Shown here one piece after another: positions 1 to 11,190 of a DNA stretch of 64,000 nt. A program made the translations under genes and the position numbers. Origin of the DNA: Chloranthus sessilifolius. Taxonomy: Eukaryota; Streptophyta; Magnoliopsida; Chloranthales; Chloranthaceae. Numbering within the stretch: the stretch's first letter is position 1; each line of letters starts with the position of its first letter. Below the pieces are notes generated by a model. It saw only the letters and a list, made by a program, of their open reading frames with translations, searched no databases and was not told the DNA's origin. The DNA is taken from NCBI GenBank assembly GCA_021018995.1, contig CM037590.1, positions 73,317,597 to 73,381,596 on the forward strand. Direction: 5' to 3'.

Positions 1-505
1 GATCGGTAGAGCTCTACTGTAGGAGGAAGGAGAGGACTCATCCGAGGAAATGACCGAAGGTGGATGGGTCAAGGACGAGTCCACAGAACCCAGATCTTCA
101 GGAGAAGAAGGCGAGCAACCCATAGGTGGTAGGATGCCACCAGCGTCCATCCCTCTGTTTGAGAGGGAACAAGATGGCATAGGGAGTTCACGATACTCAG
201 TCGCAAGAAGAGACGAGCCCGGGTCCCCTAAGTAACTCGAAGATCAAACTTGTTGAAGCCCGGACCCAGCAAAGAGAGGAGATCCAACTGGACCGTCCAT
301 AATCCGATATCCCCAAGATCCAGGTACAGCCGACCTAGGCGAAGGGGGTTACCCAAAAGCCCTACTCTAGAACCGGAACTGAGGCCCAAACAATGGGGCC
401 CATACCCATTAGTAGCAAGAACCACCAAACTGCGACGTGCCTCGGCCTTTAATTCGTCACCAGAAATATTTGATCGTAAATTGCCTTCTAGTTACAAAAA
501 CCACC
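1..505. other. GC-richer stretch, no recognised gene
   Basis: This stretch is clearly richer in G and C than most of the window. It holds short open frames on the plus strand (50-235 and 250-516), but neither shows a domain, repeat or motif that I recognise. I see no promoter, RNA gene or transposon end here. It may be decayed coding sequence continuous with the GC-rich material at 843-2550 on the far side of the hAT MITE. Confidence 0.4.
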
Positions 506-513
506 ATCCCAAG

Positions 514-834
514 TAGGGCTGTCAACGGGCCGGGTTTGGACCCAAAATTTCAGGAATTTATTAAACGGGCCGGGCCGGATAAGAAACGGGCCTAGGCTTC
601 AAAGTGTAAGGCCCGGCCCGGTTAGCTGAGATCCTTTAAAAAAAAATTTTAATTTTTAATTTTTTTTTTTTAAGTGAGAAACCTGGCCCGGATAGCTAAT
701 CGGGCCGAAAAATTTTAAAATCGGGCTAAGCCCGGCGCGGTCATGATAGCTAACTGGGTTGGGCCGAGCCCAATTTTTTTTTAAAAAAAGAAACGGGCCG
801 GGTGAAAACCCGGCCCGGCCCGTTGACAGCCCTA
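514..834. mobile_element. hAT-type MITE with intact TIRs and 8-bp TSD
   Basis: A 321-bp non-autonomous element. The left end starts TAGGGCTGTCAACGGG and the right end is its reverse complement, with arms matching for about 21 bp. The flanks carry an 8-bp target duplication: ATCCCAAG at 506-513 and CTCCCAAG at 835-842 (7 of 8 match). An 8-bp TSD is the hallmark of hAT elements. The interior repeats GGCCCGG-type words on both strands around two A/T-rich cores, and no transposase is present. Removing it joins the GC-rich flanks 1-513 and 835 onward, so it inserted into that older sequence. Confidence 0.9.
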
Positions 835-842
835 CTCCCAAG

Positions 843-1173
843 TCATGTGAGCACATGGTCCTTCTCCAGGTGTCGCAGACAGCCCCTTGACAAAAAGGTA
901 AAAGCTCCTTGTCCTTATCCTTTCGCCGAGAGCAATTGGGAGCCCCTAGAAGCAATGTGGGCGAGTCCATCTGGAATTTGCCACCTATCCTTGGCTCACC
1001 ACGTGTCAACTCCTCAATCATCGGGTCGAATCTCAAGGCTCGCTCGAAATCGAAAGAGGAAGTATTCTAGCTCGGCGAAAAAGAAGATTCAAAATGTATA
1101 TCTCTTGTAAAAAAAGGACGGTCGCCCGGGGTGTCGGTTGTGGTCAGCCGATGAATTAACGGTCGTAGATGTG
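843..1173. other. GC-richer spacer, nothing assigned
   Basis: This is continuous with the flank of the hAT MITE. Open frames exist on both strands, but they show no recognisable domain. It could be further decayed sequence downstream of the minus-strand coding traces at 1174-2555. Confidence 0.35.
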
Positions 1174-2010
1174 TCAAGATGGAAGGGGGCGAAACGTGAT
1201 CAACCATTGGATTTCGGTCACAAACCACCGTTGCCACTCGTTGAGCAAGAGATTTTGCAACCGCTGCCCCCTCATCAGCTTCTCACACTCCAATCTGCCC
1301 CTCCTCAAGTTGTTCTCACTGTTGACGTCGGATCCATGGCCACCCGAGGTAGAGGGGTTCAGACAATGGAGCGGCGCATCCACGGACGTGCTCCCCTTCG
1401 GGCCCTGCCTTGAGGGACCGTTTTCCGATCGTATTTGGTGCCTGAGTGGGTAGATCTCCGCTGCGACTTCTTCTCTGGGACCACAGAGTACGTCTTCGTC
1501 AGGGTTCCCGAGCCACAGGGCTACATCGTCCGGTTGTCCAGGGAGGAGCATCTTCTCCACCACCTCCACTTCTACGAAGATCCGAAATTTTTAGTCGTTG
1601 ACGCTCACTATGCAGCTTCTAGGGATCTCCTCCCACCTCCTGACAGCCACCAAAATTCTAGCGAAGGAGGTCTCCCACAGATCCTTAGAACTTCAGTCAA
1701 CTAAGAGAAGGTCACCACATCGATCGCCAACTCCTATGAAGACACTGGAGGTCCAAGCGTGTAGCGGAAGCCCAAACAAGCGCAGCCACTCCCCACCGTC
1801 CCATCTGTGAATATGGAGGTTCCCATCATCAGCCTTCCAAGCCCTACAAAGAACGGACATGCCTTTAATAGAAATCATTTTGGAACCACAGATTTCTATG
1901 GCCCCTGCCATCGAAGGAAATCTTAGAAGGAATTTGGTACTTGTAATGGCCGAAAGGGACGGCCGATCCAATAATCCCCACTTAAGATGTATCCATTTGT
2001 AAATATGAAC
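1174..2010 (-). pseudogene. Degenerate DUF4283 / LINE ORF1-like protein
   Basis: Read on the minus strand, 1971-1693 encodes a segment whose core is W-x-R-x-x-G-x-P-x-H-x-W, seen here as EWLRLFGLPLHAWTSSVF. It is followed by G-x-x-C-G-D-L-L-x-V-D and, after one stop, by A-R-I-L-V-A-V-x-R-W-E-E-I-P-R. This order is typical of the plant DUF4283 domain found in ORF1-type proteins of plant L1 LINEs and in related expanded families. The frame continues with interruptions to about 1174 as a low-complexity region without motif. At least two stops break it, so it is not functional. No endonuclease or reverse transcriptase follows downstream on this strand. The assignment rests on motif recognition, not a search. 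Confidence 0.55.
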
Positions 2011-2046
2011 ACAACGTAAACTATCTTTTACAATCTCTAGAATAAC

Positions 2047-2555
2047 CTAAAAATCTGGAAGGTTAGCTTCTAAAGACGAGTACTCAGAGCCATTAAACAG
2101 CAAGGAAGGCTCGAGACTCAGTACTGGAACGGCCTTGTCTTTTTCCATGGGGTTGGCCATCTTGTTGCCCATCGGCATCTCATAACTGCCTGTTGCAGAA
2201 GACAAATGCCGCTTGGGCCCACCATTAAAAGCGTCATCAAACCCCATGGCGAGTGCCTCGAAGAGGCAAAAAGGCAGGCCCCCACCTTATCAGTCGTCGA
2301 TCCCGAAGTCTTTCGGAATCTTCTACCCGCAATAGACCACCCTCGTTGTAGGTCTTTCATTTGGTTACCATTAAAGATCATTTGGCCCTTGACGTTGACG
2401 TTTGATATTCACTCCTCTGACTGTTTCACAACAATGCCCATGGATCTAGACGAAATGCAACTGTAGCGATGGCAGACATGACATCTTTGAAAGTTGACGT
2501 TGCGACAAGCGGAACACACCTAGTCTCCCGCCCTAAGAACCAAAGCCATTTGTGA
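2047..2555 (-). pseudogene. Remnant with RanBP2-like zinc-finger motif
   Basis: On the minus strand near 2551-2450 the translation reads A-G-D-stop-V-C-S-A-C-R-N-V-N-F-Q-R-C-H-V-C. This resembles the plant RanBP2-type finger (G-D-W-x-C-x2-C-x3-N-F-x-R-x-x-C-x2-C): the tryptophan codon has become TAG and the second loop is shortened. After another stop, coding-like sequence continues toward 2047 and ends in a run containing LEPSLLFNGSEYSSLEANLP. Such fingers usually bind single-stranded RNA. It lies directly upstream, same strand, of the DUF4283-like trace, so the two may be one decayed composite protein or two fragments. It is certainly a pseudogene; the family call is tentative. Confidence 0.4.
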
Positions 2556-3320
2556 GAACCCTGAAAAGTTATCAGATCGCCATATACCTACTCTATTATA
2601 TCTGTCTCTTTTGGCGTACGAGAAATTTTGCACTAATAAATGCATCAATCGTTTAGCATTGCACATGTACTGCTCATTGTCCTCTATTTTTATCCTTTTT
2701 TTAATGTTAGTCTCTAGAGAGTATTTTTTTCACTTGAAAGGTTGTAATGACATACACGTGAAGAGAAAAATATATGTTGCAGTATATTGTAAAGCGTTTA
2801 AAACCATTAAAGCATTTGATATCTGATCAACGTCTGTTCTGGCTGAAAGCGTTACCTTTGTTGCTACTCGCTGTGAAAAATCCTGGCATTCAAGGGTAAT
2901 TTATTATTTTTCCCTATTTTGAGTGATTCCTAGAGAAAACAAAGCTGAAGAAAATATGAATAGGTTTTCTATGTTTTTGGCAGCTTTCAGGAATAAGGAT
3001 ATCAAAGATTTCTTTCATAGGGACTCTATCAGCGATAAAACTAGCCGAATACAAAGTCTCATCATTATTGTATCCTTGAATTTATGTTTAATTTACTAAC
3101 ATGCTCAACCTTAGAGACAACTAAGCAAAGGAGACTTTTACAAAAGCACAAAGGAGAATGATTTCGGAGCAGGGTAGATCAGCACATGTCGTAACAATAG
3201 CTAAAGGGTAGTTTCATTGGGGAGGAACTTCTATTTTATTGGCATCTAATGGTTTGGTTAAACGAATCCTATAAATTTGACGGTTTGATAACAACAGGAT
3301 TAAACTTGATGTGTGGCTAT
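2556..3320. other. AT-rich intergenic sequence, nothing assigned
   Basis: No convincing coding region, terminal repeat or RNA gene is visible. Its right edge is the outer end of the copia-1 3' LTR. Confidence 0.4.
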
Positions 3321-3520
3321 TGATGGAACCCAAAACCAGAGAAAAAAAGCTAAGAGGATGACAAAAGAAACCCTAAAATTTTTATTTCTCAGCTTACCTA
3401 ATACAGAGACCATTACATCATTGTAAAGAAAAATAAAGGAGGGCCATAGAGTTATTCGTTGTAACAAAATGTCCACAATGGCATAACGGCGAGATATTCA
3501 AGAGCTTCAAGTGTTAAACA
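3321..3520 (-). repeat. copia-1 3' LTR
   Basis: A 200-bp LTR. On the minus strand it starts TGTTTAACACTTG and ends in TTCCATCA. The polypurine tract lies just before it on the minus strand (complement of the C-run at about 3526-3533, GGGGGG-ACAT). The same sequence recurs as the split 5' LTR at 6123-6244 plus 12169-12244 (198 bp), which confirms the LTR pair. Confidence 0.85.
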
Positions 3521-4310
3521 CTAATGTCCCCCCTGAAGGTGATGAGCAGTGATGGACCAGTAGCTTGGACTGGAGGTTTCTCAACCGTGTGATAACATCT
3601 GCGACCTGATCGACGGAGCAAATGTGGCACTACAACACTGGTTTGAGTACTTTCTCTCAGATGAAGGGTAATCTACTTCAATATGCTTTGTGGGAGTGTG
3701 AAATATAGGATTAGAGGCTAACAAAATTGCTGAAAGACTCTCGCACCAAAGAACTGGAGTGGTACGAGGGGGAATATGAAGATCATAAAGAAGTTGCCGA
3801 AGCCAGGAGATTCAGCAGCTGTGTGAGGAAGTGCTCGGTACTCTGCTTCAGTAGAGCATCATGCCACTGTGAATTGTTTTTTTTTTTTGTTGCACACCAG
3901 GAAATGAGGTTGGGACCGAGGAAGAGGCAGAAACCGGTGGTAGACCGTCTGTCAATTGGATCACCTGCCCAATCGGCATAAAAAAATGCACTAATATCCA
4001 GGAAGCCAGCATAGAAATTAAGGCCATGGCGAATTGTTCATTTGACAAATCTTAAAATTTGTTTGACAACTAAGAAGTGGCGATGGAGAGGGTGGTGCAT
4101 ATGCTGACATACCGAATTGACGGCAAAGGATAAATCGGGTCATGTGAGGGTGAGGTATTGCAGAGCACCTACCAGACTGCGGTAAAGATTTATATCAGAA
4201 AATTCTTCACCACCATTGGGTTGTGTAGACTGCTTGATAGAGATGGGCCTGGAGCACGCTTCAGTCCAAGATTTCTGCAGCGTAATTAGCTTGAGTGAGT
4301 ATGGTTACAG

Positions 4311-4764
4311 CCATGGCTTTAAAACACGGAAACTTGACTTGACTCGGAAATCATCTGAGTAGAGTCAACGCGGAAAATCGGTCCGACTCAGCTCGTTTTG
4401 ACTCGGGTTATTTAAAATATATATATATATATTCTTTTTCTTTCTTTCTTTGCTTCTTTGCTTTCTTTTTTTCCTTCTTTCCTTCTTTCCTTCTTCCTTC
4501 TTTCTTTCCTTTCTTTCAGTTCCTTTCTTTCTCCCTTCTTCTTCTCCTTCTTCTTCTTCTTTCTTCTTTCTTCTTCTTTCTTTCCTCTCCTCATTTAGGG
4601 TCACTAAAGTCGACTCGCCGAGTCAACAAACTCGGTCGAGATTTCAAGTTGACTCGGCAAGTCGACTGAGTTGAAGCCCAAATTGAGTCAGTAGACGAGT
4701 CGACCCGAAACTGGGTCGAATCGACTCGCCCGAGTTTCGAGTCGACTCGTCGAGTTTTAAAACC
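4311..4764. mobile_element. Mutator-like MITE inside copia-1
   Basis: A 454-bp insertion that interrupts the copia RT/RNase H frame. It is flanked by a 10-bp duplication, ATGGTTACAG, at 4301-4310 and 4765-4774. The ends are loosely inverted: GGCTTTAAAAC near the left end, and the right end reads GGTTTTAAAAC in reverse complement. A 9-10 bp TSD points to Mutator-like elements. The interior holds many ACTCG/CGAGT words on both strands around a pyrimidine-rich microsatellite, and no transposase. Confidence 0.75.
4434..4592 (+). repeat. Polypyrimidine microsatellite (CTTT/CTT)n
   Basis: About 160 bp of almost pure pyrimidine made of imperfect CTTT, CCTT and CTT units, preceded by a short (AT)n at about 4419-4432. 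It lies inside the Mutator-like MITE. Open frames here on either strand are artefacts of the repeat. Confidence 0.9.
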
Positions 4765-6122
4765 ATGGTTACAGCACTGTTTTTGTGAACCTCAATCCTG
4801 AGGGAGTAATTCATGGTTCCTAGATCTCTCATATGGAATTGCTGACCCAGCTTGAGAAAAAAATGCTGAATGAAAGAGGGATCGCTGCCTGTTATAAAAA
4901 TGTCATCCACAAGGACCATTGTGACCGTTGTGAGCTGATGTGTGGAGGACAAAAAGAGATGGATCAGCCGAGCTTGTTTTGTACCCATTATTTGTAAGGA
5001 AGGTGCTCAACATAGCAAACCAAGCTCTAGGGGCCTGCTTGAGGCCACAGATTTCTTTATGTAGCTTATAGACATGTTCTGGAGAATTCGGGTTCATGTA
5101 TCCAGGGAGGTTGAGACATGTAAATATCTTCATGAAGCCGAACATGTAGAAAGGCATTGGAGATGTCTGGTTGAGGAGTTGTCCAATGCAAGTGTTCTTG
5201 ATCATACCCCTTGGCTACAAGCCAGGCCTTGTGCCGGGCAATAGTTGGTTGTTTAACCAGAGTGAAAATCTCCCTCTTATTGGTGATGCCGCTTTTAGAT
5301 CGGGTTTGCATTGGATGAGAAGGCAGTGGGTGTTGGATCGGTTGATGGGAGGTTGTTCGGTTATGGGTTGAGGATTCTATGACAGCGGAGAGGATGAGTG
5401 AGATTGGCCATTAGGCGTTGGAAGGGGAGCAATGGGATGTGGTGATATAGGGACTACAGCAGGAGAAATTGTGGACGGTGAAGGGATTGCAGCTAATGGA
5501 GGAGATGTGAATAGGGAGGTAGAAGTTTGGAAGGGAAAGAGGTTTTCAAGAACGATGACATGCCAGGACGTGAAGACTTTGCCAGTAGCAAGGTCTAAGC
5601 ACCTGTAGACTTTGTGGGCAGGGGAGTAGCGGAGTAGCCCATGAAACAACATTTGTGGGAACGGAGGTGGAGTATGTGGAGGTGAATAAGGGCGCAACCA
5701 GGGATAACAGCAGCAGCCAAACGTTTTTAAATGTAATCAGGGGAACATTTGTACTGACCAAAGGAAGATAGAGTAGCATAGATGGCACTGACCAGAGGTT
5801 GGTCGATTTGAACCCATTCAGCATATTGGGGACAAGGGGTGGTGCCTCCAAATGAGTCTACAAGAGTAGCAGCTGGTAGAGAAGAAGGAGAATATAGATG
5901 CTCAAGAAACCAGGTAGCCTTGAGGATATGGTGAAACTGAGATTTCCATGTACGAAAGTTGGAGTCCAACTTTACAGTGACTAGGGCATGGATATTGGAT
6001 ACTCGAAATTGTAGATTGGGTGGTAGAACCATCCCTAAAGGAATTTGGATCGAAAGCAGCTCGTTGGCGCTAGAGGATGCGAGTCCTATAGGAAGCTGAG
6101 TCCAATAGGAAGACTGATATCA

Positions 6123-6244
6123 TGATAAAACCAAAAACCAAAGAAAAAAAAGCCAAGGAAGAGGATGACCAAAGAATCCTAAATTTTTTTCTTGTCAGCT
6201 TTACCTAATACAGAGACCATTACATCATTATATATAAAGGTAAA
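6123..6244 (-). repeat. copia-1 5' LTR, left part
   Basis: Inner part of the 5' LTR, matching 3321-3440 of the 3' LTR. It begins in plus orientation with TGATAAAACC. It stops at GTAAA (6240-6244), which is the 5-bp target duplication of the inserted gypsy element. The LTR resumes at 12169. Confidence 0.85.
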
Positions 6245-8320
6245 TGATGCAGGGCACGCTAAACCCTAATTATGCGATTGAAATCAATTTTAGATTTTAT
6301 TGAGGAACAAAAATTTAAGAAAATCCTTCCAAAAACAGATTGAAATATTCAATAATTTTACTAGGGCAATTTGATTAATCTGATTTAGCGTCCATTAGCA
6401 TATGAGCTTTCCCGAACTTCGAAATAGGTTAATGATAGACTCTAGTTTCAATCTAGTTTGGGGTACCAAGCATCAATCTCAATGTTGTCTCTTGACTCCT
6501 TGGTAGAGTTTGAATGATTTAAGGTCCAAAGAGTTTAAATCGTTCGAAGGGAATGAACGAATTAAGGTTGGCAATTAGAAATCAAAACCCCAACAACAAT
6601 ATTAGAAGAAAAGATATTTTGGCTTTTATGGGTTTTCAATAGAAGAAACAAACTTAATTAAATTACCTAACAATTAAAAAAATTAGATAGAAAATATAGA
6701 AGATCAAGGAATCACTCAAAGGAAGATAATTTGCTTCACACTAAACCACGCGCGGAGGAAGAATCGCTCTTCGGGTGAAACAATCACTCTTTCGGTTGAA
6801 AATTGATGGGAACATCATGATCAAGAGCATCGAACCTGAACCGCAAAAGATTCTCAAGCGTCGGAAGAAGCCAAAAGGGAGCCGGAGCGGAAGAACCGAA
6901 AAGAAATCAATGAACTGTTCAAAATTCAAGGACTGAAGAGTCGCTCAGTCGATCGATCGATTGATCCCATGCTTCAATCGATCGATTGTGACTAGCAGGA
7001 TTTAAATTTTGGCGACGTTCTGGTTGCGATTTTTATATATAATCGATCGATCAAGTACCATTGTCGATCGATTGATTTGTGGCCTGAGGCTTATGATTAG
7101 TTATATATATATATATACCCGATCGATCAACCTTTCTAATCGATCAATCGAGTTTCGCGTAAACGGACTCCGCCAAAGTTCGGAAATGGGTTTTTAGGGT
7201 CAAACTTGTCTTTTTATTTATTTATTTGTTTTAGGGTTTTCTTTTGAGTGGCCTACTATATAAGGTCTTTATAACTTTGTCATAGATAATTGATTATTGA
7301 ATGAAAATTTGAGCTTGCTTTTATGCAAACCCTAAAAGACTTGTAAAGAGTTTTTGATCGAAGGAGTGAATATTTCAAAACCTGAAGAATGTTCATTCAT
7401 CTCTCGTGCGACTTAGTGTGAAGCCGACGTACAGCCTTGGTGCGAAGCCTCGAAAATCCTTGGTGTGAAACTTTGGACCTCTATCCTCTTGTTCTATCTT
7501 TTCTCTAATATTCATCGGGTAATATCCTTTCTATTTGTTTCTTTATAAAATTCCAAAACCCCAAAATATTGTTAGTTCAATTCTTTTAATCTACCCATTT
7601 GAATATTTGATTGCTTTATTCCCTTGAACTCTCATTTTCCCAAATTTTTGAGGAGTCAAAAGACGACACCATAATTGTTGCTTGATGCCCTAAACTAGAT
7701 CGAAACTCGAATCCTTTATAAGATTCGTTTTCTAAATCGGGAAATATAGATGCATGTGAATGCGAAATTGAATTAACCTAGTTGCTTCATTGAATTCATT
7801 AAATTTATTTTGTGTTAAGGTGATTTCGATTATTTCCATTATTCAATTAAACCTGAGGTTAATCCCAAACTTGCATAATTAGGGTTTTAGCGTTCATCCC
7901 GAACAAAAAATTCTTCACAAGTTCTCAAAAAGTCGCTCAAAGCAAACCATTAATTAATTTATCATTCCTCCATAAAATTGTCTTTACATGCCTTTATATA
8001 GGCTAAGAAACCCCAACTAAAAAGCTTAAGAAACGAAAATAGAAAAGATCCTAATCTAAAATGCAAACTAAATCTGAAAATTTGCATCTAATTAAAATTT
8101 TTGTGCTTGAATTCGATCAATCGAATTCCTTCAAAAATGTACCGTAAACTCTTTGGACGAATTTGATCGATCGAGAATTGCCTTCGATCGGGCAAATAAA
8201 GACATAAACTTCATTTTTTTACTTTTTTTCTTTGCTTTCTTTGGCTTTCCATGCATGCCCACCCAAATTGGGGTCTTCTCATGTGATTCATGCATGTATG
8301 ATCAGTTAAGGTCCCCATCA
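6245..8320 (-). repeat. gypsy-1 3' LTR, split by a solo LTR
   Basis: In plus orientation it starts TGATGCAGGGCACGC and ends GTCCCCATCA. Parts 6245-6803 and 7906-8320 align in order with the uninterrupted LTRs at 11005-12163 and 26388-27670. The piece 6804-7905 is foreign. The minus-strand sequence just before the LTR (CCCTGGAGAAT, about 8321-8331) is in the position of the polypurine tract. Confidence 0.85.
6804..7905 (+). repeat. Solo LTR inserted in the gypsy-1 3' LTR
   Basis: A 1102-bp insertion with TG...CA ends (TGATGGGAAC to CATCCCGAACA). It is flanked by AAAAT on the left and AAAAT after one extra A on the right. The uninterrupted LTR copies elsewhere lack it. Its last 300 bp are related, in opposite orientation, to the end of the host LTR (both carry CCCTAATTATGC-type sequence), so it comes from a related gypsy family. 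A TATA-like CTATATAAGG at about 7254-7263 fits an LTR promoter. It contains a cluster of ATCGATCGATTGATC-type palindromic words at about 6945-7155. Confidence 0.75.
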
Positions 8321-8436
8321 ATTCTCCAGGGTGGGAGAAACTCATCTCTGATGAGTTGTGAAACCTACTCATCGCAAATACCAGCTGCTCCACCTTTGGC
8401 TTCCCTTTCCGCTTTGAGGAACTGTTGATGCTCATG

Positions 8437-8844
8437 CTACTTCTTCACATTGATAATGAAACTCAGATCTCTCAAAACCTTTCCATCTAACCGTTTCTGA
8501 TATTGGCCAGGATGTATTTTCAGAATCAATTGATAGATGGGATTGGGTTCAAGTGAATGGATATCAAGGAATGGGTCTGGGGTTTTTGTTGCCAGATCTA
8601 GGAAATGAGTAAGATCCTCCAAGTCAATCATTACTTTAGTATCAACGTCTAGAGGAAAACTTAGACTATCAAAATGACTCACTTTTAAGATCGAAAAAAG
8701 CCCACTATTACAAGTAAGCAAACCCTTGGCAATTTCTTGCGGGATTTTCCCGGGTCTAAATTGGACCGATACAAATTCACCCATATTAAATCCATTGAAC
8801 AAAGTTTGTGCGTTGGAAAAATTTTCCATATTCCCATCACTCAA
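8437..8844 (-). pseudogene. gypsy-1 integrase C-terminal fragment
   Basis: An open minus-strand frame of 135 codons. The segment F-N-M-G-E-F-V-S-V-Q-F-R-P-G-K-I-P followed by G-L-F-S-I-L-K-V fits the SH3-like C-terminal domain of gypsy integrases (F-x-x-G-D-x-V-x-V-x-x-R-x-x-R-x-P ... G-P-F-x-I-x-x-K). The M-I-D-L-E-D-L-T-H-F block fits the usual F-N-V-x-D-L end. It normally helps bind DNA during integration. The frame runs on toward 8211 into the LTR. The upstream catalytic domains are absent, so it is a relic. Confidence 0.65.
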
Positions 8845-8894
8845 TATAATCTATTATTAATTTCATGCAACTCAAAATGATGATATGCTCCTAC

Positions 8895-9746
8895 TCATGG
8901 ATCAAAATATCGGAATTCCGATACATATCATCCATCACTCCTAGATGATACGGATCGGGTATCGTCCAATACATTCAATGTATCGGCGATACATTGAATG
9001 TACCGGTTTGATACATTTTTTTTTTCAAAAAAATCCCAAAAAATATTTTTAAAATCTGAAAAATTATATTTAATGATTTTTTATTGATTTCAATTTTTTT
9101 TAATTTTATTTAAGGCTTATTTCATGCATATGTTTTCGTTGTGCTTTTTAAAAATTTAAAAAAAAAACGTGGATCAGATCAAAGAAAATTTCCAACACCA
9201 GCATACTGATTCATGCAAGAAGCTTCAATAGTTTGTTACATTTCATTACAAATAGATGGATTACTTGAATAAATGATGGGGATCGGTGAATCAAAACTAA
9301 TGAATCTCACGGGTTTTCAAATGAAGAATAATGGCAACCTAACTGCGGCGGCGATCTCGCACTTTTCGGTGTCAATTCGACAGCTTAAAAACAAATAACG
9401 TGGAAGAAGAAACGAAGAAGGAAGAAGAGGAGCTGAAGAAACAAGAAGAAAAAAGGCTAAGAATTCGGGTTTAAAACCCCAAAGTAGTACATCACGTGGG
9501 TTGGGGGACCCACCAGAAGAAACTGAAATTATCGGACGATAATTTGTTCAAATGGGGTCTATGTCAATCTACCTAATTATTGGACGATAATTTCAAATTA
9601 TCGTCCGTATCGGATGATACGGACGATAATTTTAATGTATCGTCCGATAATTAGGGTGTTTTAGGGGGTACCTGATAAAAACCATTTGTATCGTATCAGG
9701 GACCCTCAAAAACAATACATATCGGTATCGTCCGATATTTTGGCCC
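8895..9746. mobile_element. Mutator-like non-autonomous element with 10-bp TSD
   Basis: An 852-bp insertion flanked by the exact 10-bp repeat ATGCTCCTAC (8885-8894 and 9747-9756). Subterminal sequences are inverted: GGATCAAAATATCGG on the left and CCGATATTTTGGCC on the right. Inside are many ATCGTCCGATA and GATACATA words on both strands. No transposase is present. The TSD length and end type suggest a Mutator-like MITE. A related sequence lies at 13973-14238. Confidence 0.8.
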
Positions 9747-9756
9747 ATGCTCCTAC

Positions 9757-10891
9757 CAACTTTAATGCCTCATGTGTAACGGACACACTATCATCCAGCT
9801 CGTTGAGACTAAAAACTTTCCTAACACAAACTAGACTCTTGTTTACCACATCTACCTCATCAATTGGGATCGTATAAGGTTCATAGATTTCTTCTTCAAA
9901 TTATCCTTGCTCTTCATCATGTTTTCTTTAATAAGCAAGGTTTGAATTTTCGTAGGACATTGAGCGGCAAAGTGGACATACCCTTGGCACTTATAGCATT
10001 ATTTGGCTGCTACCTTTACTACTCTCATTTAACTTCCCTTTACCCTTGTCAACTTGGGAAGTCATGGATTTGGAAGGTTGACTGTAGGAATTGTCTACCT
10101 TCTCAGTAGGAACGACCCTAGACTCAGAGTTTTAGGAACTACTTCGCCCACTGCTAGGCGCTTCGATGTATCTCTCCAACTCTTATACCCTCACATAGAA
10201 TTCTTCCAAGTCTTCAACGGGGTGAGGATAAGTTCCTATTGTAGTAGCTTTGGACATAGACCAGTCTGAAACCTAGAAAGGGTGACTTGAGGACTATTGT
10301 ATGCACTGGCCCTCAACATGAATTCCTCACATTTGTTATTGTATGCACCAACGGGCATGTTTCCTTGTTTCAAACAATGTCATTGACCCATGAGGCATTG
10401 GTTGTAGGAAAGGGAAACATATCAAATTTCTCTTTCATGTCTGCCCACGTGGAGATGGGACCACGGTCGAGAGGTTTTCAACATCGCTCCACACTTGTCC
10501 AATAAAGTTTGACTTGTCCCACAAGTTTCATCTTGACAAACCTCACTTTATGCTCCTCTGTCATTTCATACCAATCAATATAATGGTTCATGGCGGTTGC
10601 CCAATCTATGTAGATTTTTTAGTCCATTTTTCCTTCGAAAGTGGAAGCATCAACCGGAATCAATTTCATGACCCTATCATCCGAGCCAGGATGAATTTCA
10701 CAGCCAGGAGGATCCCACCTTCGATCATTGAGATTGACCCTTTGATTGTCACCGTGAATCGATCTAGACAACTCTTGAAATTGGGCTGTTAAGTCATCCT
10801 ATTGGGCCTGCTGGGTCTGCAATTATAATTGTATGGCAGCCATCTAAGTGTTGAACCTCTCTATGAGAACATCTAACTTGTCTGAATTCAT
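9757..10891 (-). pseudogene. gypsy-1 gag
   Basis: Minus-strand gag starting at the ATG at 10891-10889 (M-N-S-D-K-L-D-V-L-I-E-R-F-N). It continues through a retrotransposon gag core (F-E-G-K-M-D, A-T-A-M-N-H-Y-I-D-W-Y-E-M-T-E-E-H-K-V-R-F) to a zinc knuckle near 10000-9957 reading C-Y-K-C-x4-H-F-A-A-Q-C. Gag forms the virus-like particle and the knuckle binds the element RNA. Several stops (for example in the first 25 codons) and frameshifts break it. Pol is missing directly downstream. The first 220 bp are also present in duplication copy B at 26063-26276. Confidence 0.75.
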
Positions 10892-10986
10892 GGTGACACT
10901 TAGAAGCAAAAAAAACAAACACACACAAACACAAAACTATATGTAACCTAAAATCTCGAATGAACACAAAACAACCATAAACTAAT

Positions 10987-11003
10987 TGCGCTATGATACT
11001 AAT
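10987..11003 (-). other. gypsy-1 primer binding site
   Basis: On the minus strand, immediately after the 5' LTR, the sequence reads TTAGTATCATAGCGC. This is the common initiator-tRNA-Met PBS (TTGGTATCAGAGCGC) with two changes. The same site recurs in copy B at about 26370-26386. Confidence 0.75.
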
Positions 11004-11190
11004 TTGATGTAGGACAAACGCTAAACCCTAATTATGCGATTTAAAATCAATTTTCGATTTTATCGACCAGTGAAAATTCAAGAAAATCCTTGCAAAACAC
11101 ATTGAAATATTCAATAATTTTATTAGGGTAATTTGATTAATCTGATTTAGCGTCCATTAGTCCCGATCTTCGAAATAGGTCTAAAGATAG

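Larger units (their letters stand above)
3521..6122 (-). pseudogene. copia-1 internal region: gag scrap, RT and RNase H
   Basis: Minus-strand order from high to low coordinate is as follows. At 6032-5727 there is a gag N-terminal segment (H-A-L-V-T-V-K-L-D-S-N-F-x-x-W-K-S-Q). An abrupt jump leads to the integrase C-terminal linker at 5697-5377 (Y-S-P-A-H-K-V-Y-R-C-L-D). Reverse transcriptase follows at 5311-4790 with A-R-H-K-A-x-L-V-A-K-G, E-I-C-G-L-K-Q-A-P-R-A-W-F and the catalytic L-V-D-D. RNase H follows at about 4230-3590 with Y-A-D-W-A-G-D-P-x-D-R-R-S-T-T-G-F. Protease and the integrase core are missing, and frameshifts are numerous. The PBS-like TGATATCAG lies at the edge of the 5' LTR near 6114-6122. 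The element is dead; lineage within copia is not resolved. Confidence 0.85.

Noticed and set aside
4365-4674. Lysine/glutamate-rich or serine/phenylalanine-rich proteins in the polypyrimidine tract
   Set aside because: Translations of a (CTTT)n-type microsatellite, no coding signal.
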